From an uncultured Eubacteriales bacterium (GTDB taxonomy: Bacteria > Bacillota > Clostridia > Oscillospirales > CAG-272): a stretch of 5,250 nucleotides of DNA. Shown here piece after piece: positions 5,039 to 5,250 of this stretch. A program made the translations under genes and the position numbers. Within the stretch, counting starts at the first letter, position 1; the number at the start of each line of letters is the position of its first letter. The stretch is from the NCBI GenBank assembly GCA_934500855.1, contig CAKSUH010000127.1:1-5250 (forward strand). The letters are read 5' to 3'. The notes beneath the pieces were generated by a model. It was not told the origin of the DNA and searched no databases. It saw only the letters and a program-made list of their open reading frames with translations.

Positions 5039-5250
5039 AAGACCTTGGGACTCTGTCCCAAACCCTGCTTGAAAACTTCTTGAAAGAAGTTTTCAAGACT
5101 TTCAAGAACTTTAACCAAGGGGATTTTTACCCCTTACTTTTTGTTGTGCTGATTTTTTGTAGCCGTTTACGCGCTACGCATTCCGGCTGCTCCCGCACAA
5201 AATCCCATCGAGCGGGATTTTGTCGGCTTACGCCTTGCTCCCGCTACCGG
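5039..5250 (+). repeat. Structured intergenic repeat, copy 3, in the mreB leader
   Basis: The copy starts with AAGACCTTGG and reaches CCGCTACCGG at the window end, matching the end of copy 2; it may continue outside. Hairpin A pairs TTGGGAC 5045-5051 with GTCCCAA 5055-5061. Hairpin B pairs 5068-5080 with 5085-5097 around TGAA, 13 bp. Hairpin C pairs AAGGGG 5117-5122 with CCCCTT 5130-5135. Hairpin D pairs ACAAAATCCC 5197-5206 with GGGATTTTGT 5214-5223. Relative to copy 2, hairpin D carries an extra AA in one arm and TT in the other, so pairing is kept. Transcription of the mreB-like gene from anywhere further upstream would place the antisense of this repeat in its 5' untranslated region. I see no clear -35/-10 pair inside it. 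Confidence 0.85.

Noticed and set aside
3928..5040. Open frame of 370 codons on the plus strand
   Set aside because: It lies antisense to the MreB-family gene, has no recognisable domain and is rich in Arg/His, as expected for the complement of a GC-rich gene.
5020..5118. Longer N-terminus for the MreB-like protein from an ATG at 5118
   Set aside because: It would translate hairpins A and B of the repeat; AAAGGAGG before 5019 marks the real start.

Overview
The window reads as chromosomal DNA of a GC-rich member of the Clostridia, most likely a gut Oscillospiraceae/Ruminococcaceae-type bacterium. This is an inference. It rests on strong Shine-Dalgarno sites (AAGGAG, AAAGGAGG) exactly 7 nt before all three start codons, on a Firmicute-like 864-residue MutS, on an MreB without an N-terminal amphipathic helix, and on intergenic DNA packed with dyad repeats.

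All genes lie on the minus strand, so transcription runs from right to left. The order is: an MreB-family actin-like gene (4024-5019), then mutS (1267-3861) after a 162-nt gap, then about 1.2 kb without genes (64-1266), then the first 21 codons of another gene leaving the window at the left edge (1-63). No convincing terminator lies between mreB and mutS, so they may be co-transcribed. A strong GC-rich hairpin sits a few bases after the mutS stop codon.

The non-coding DNA is the unusual part. A structured repeat of about 165-210 nt occurs three times: twice in tandem at 86-464 and once at 5039-5250. Its hairpins change in sequence but keep their pairing through matched changes in both arms. 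Copies 1 and 3 end directly at the ribosome binding sites of two unrelated genes. A second repeat family forms a nested inverted pair at 559-886, with a reduced third copy at 952-1020. A third dyad with perfect 23-bp arms lies at 1114-1194. The 10-mer AAGACCTTGG heads two copies of the first family and also the hairpin after mutS, and it recurs between mreB and mutS.

MutS looks complete and functional: mismatch-reading Phe-Tyr-Glu, Walker A, Walker B and C-terminal dimer region are all present. The MreB-family protein keeps the actin fold motifs, but by hand alignment it has lost both residues thought to position the catalytic water (Glu to Gln129, Thr to Val156). It also lacks mreC/mreD immediately downstream, which suggests a specialised paralogue. 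No obvious new multi-gene system is visible. The best candidates for something undescribed are the covarying leader repeat and the catalytically altered MreB.
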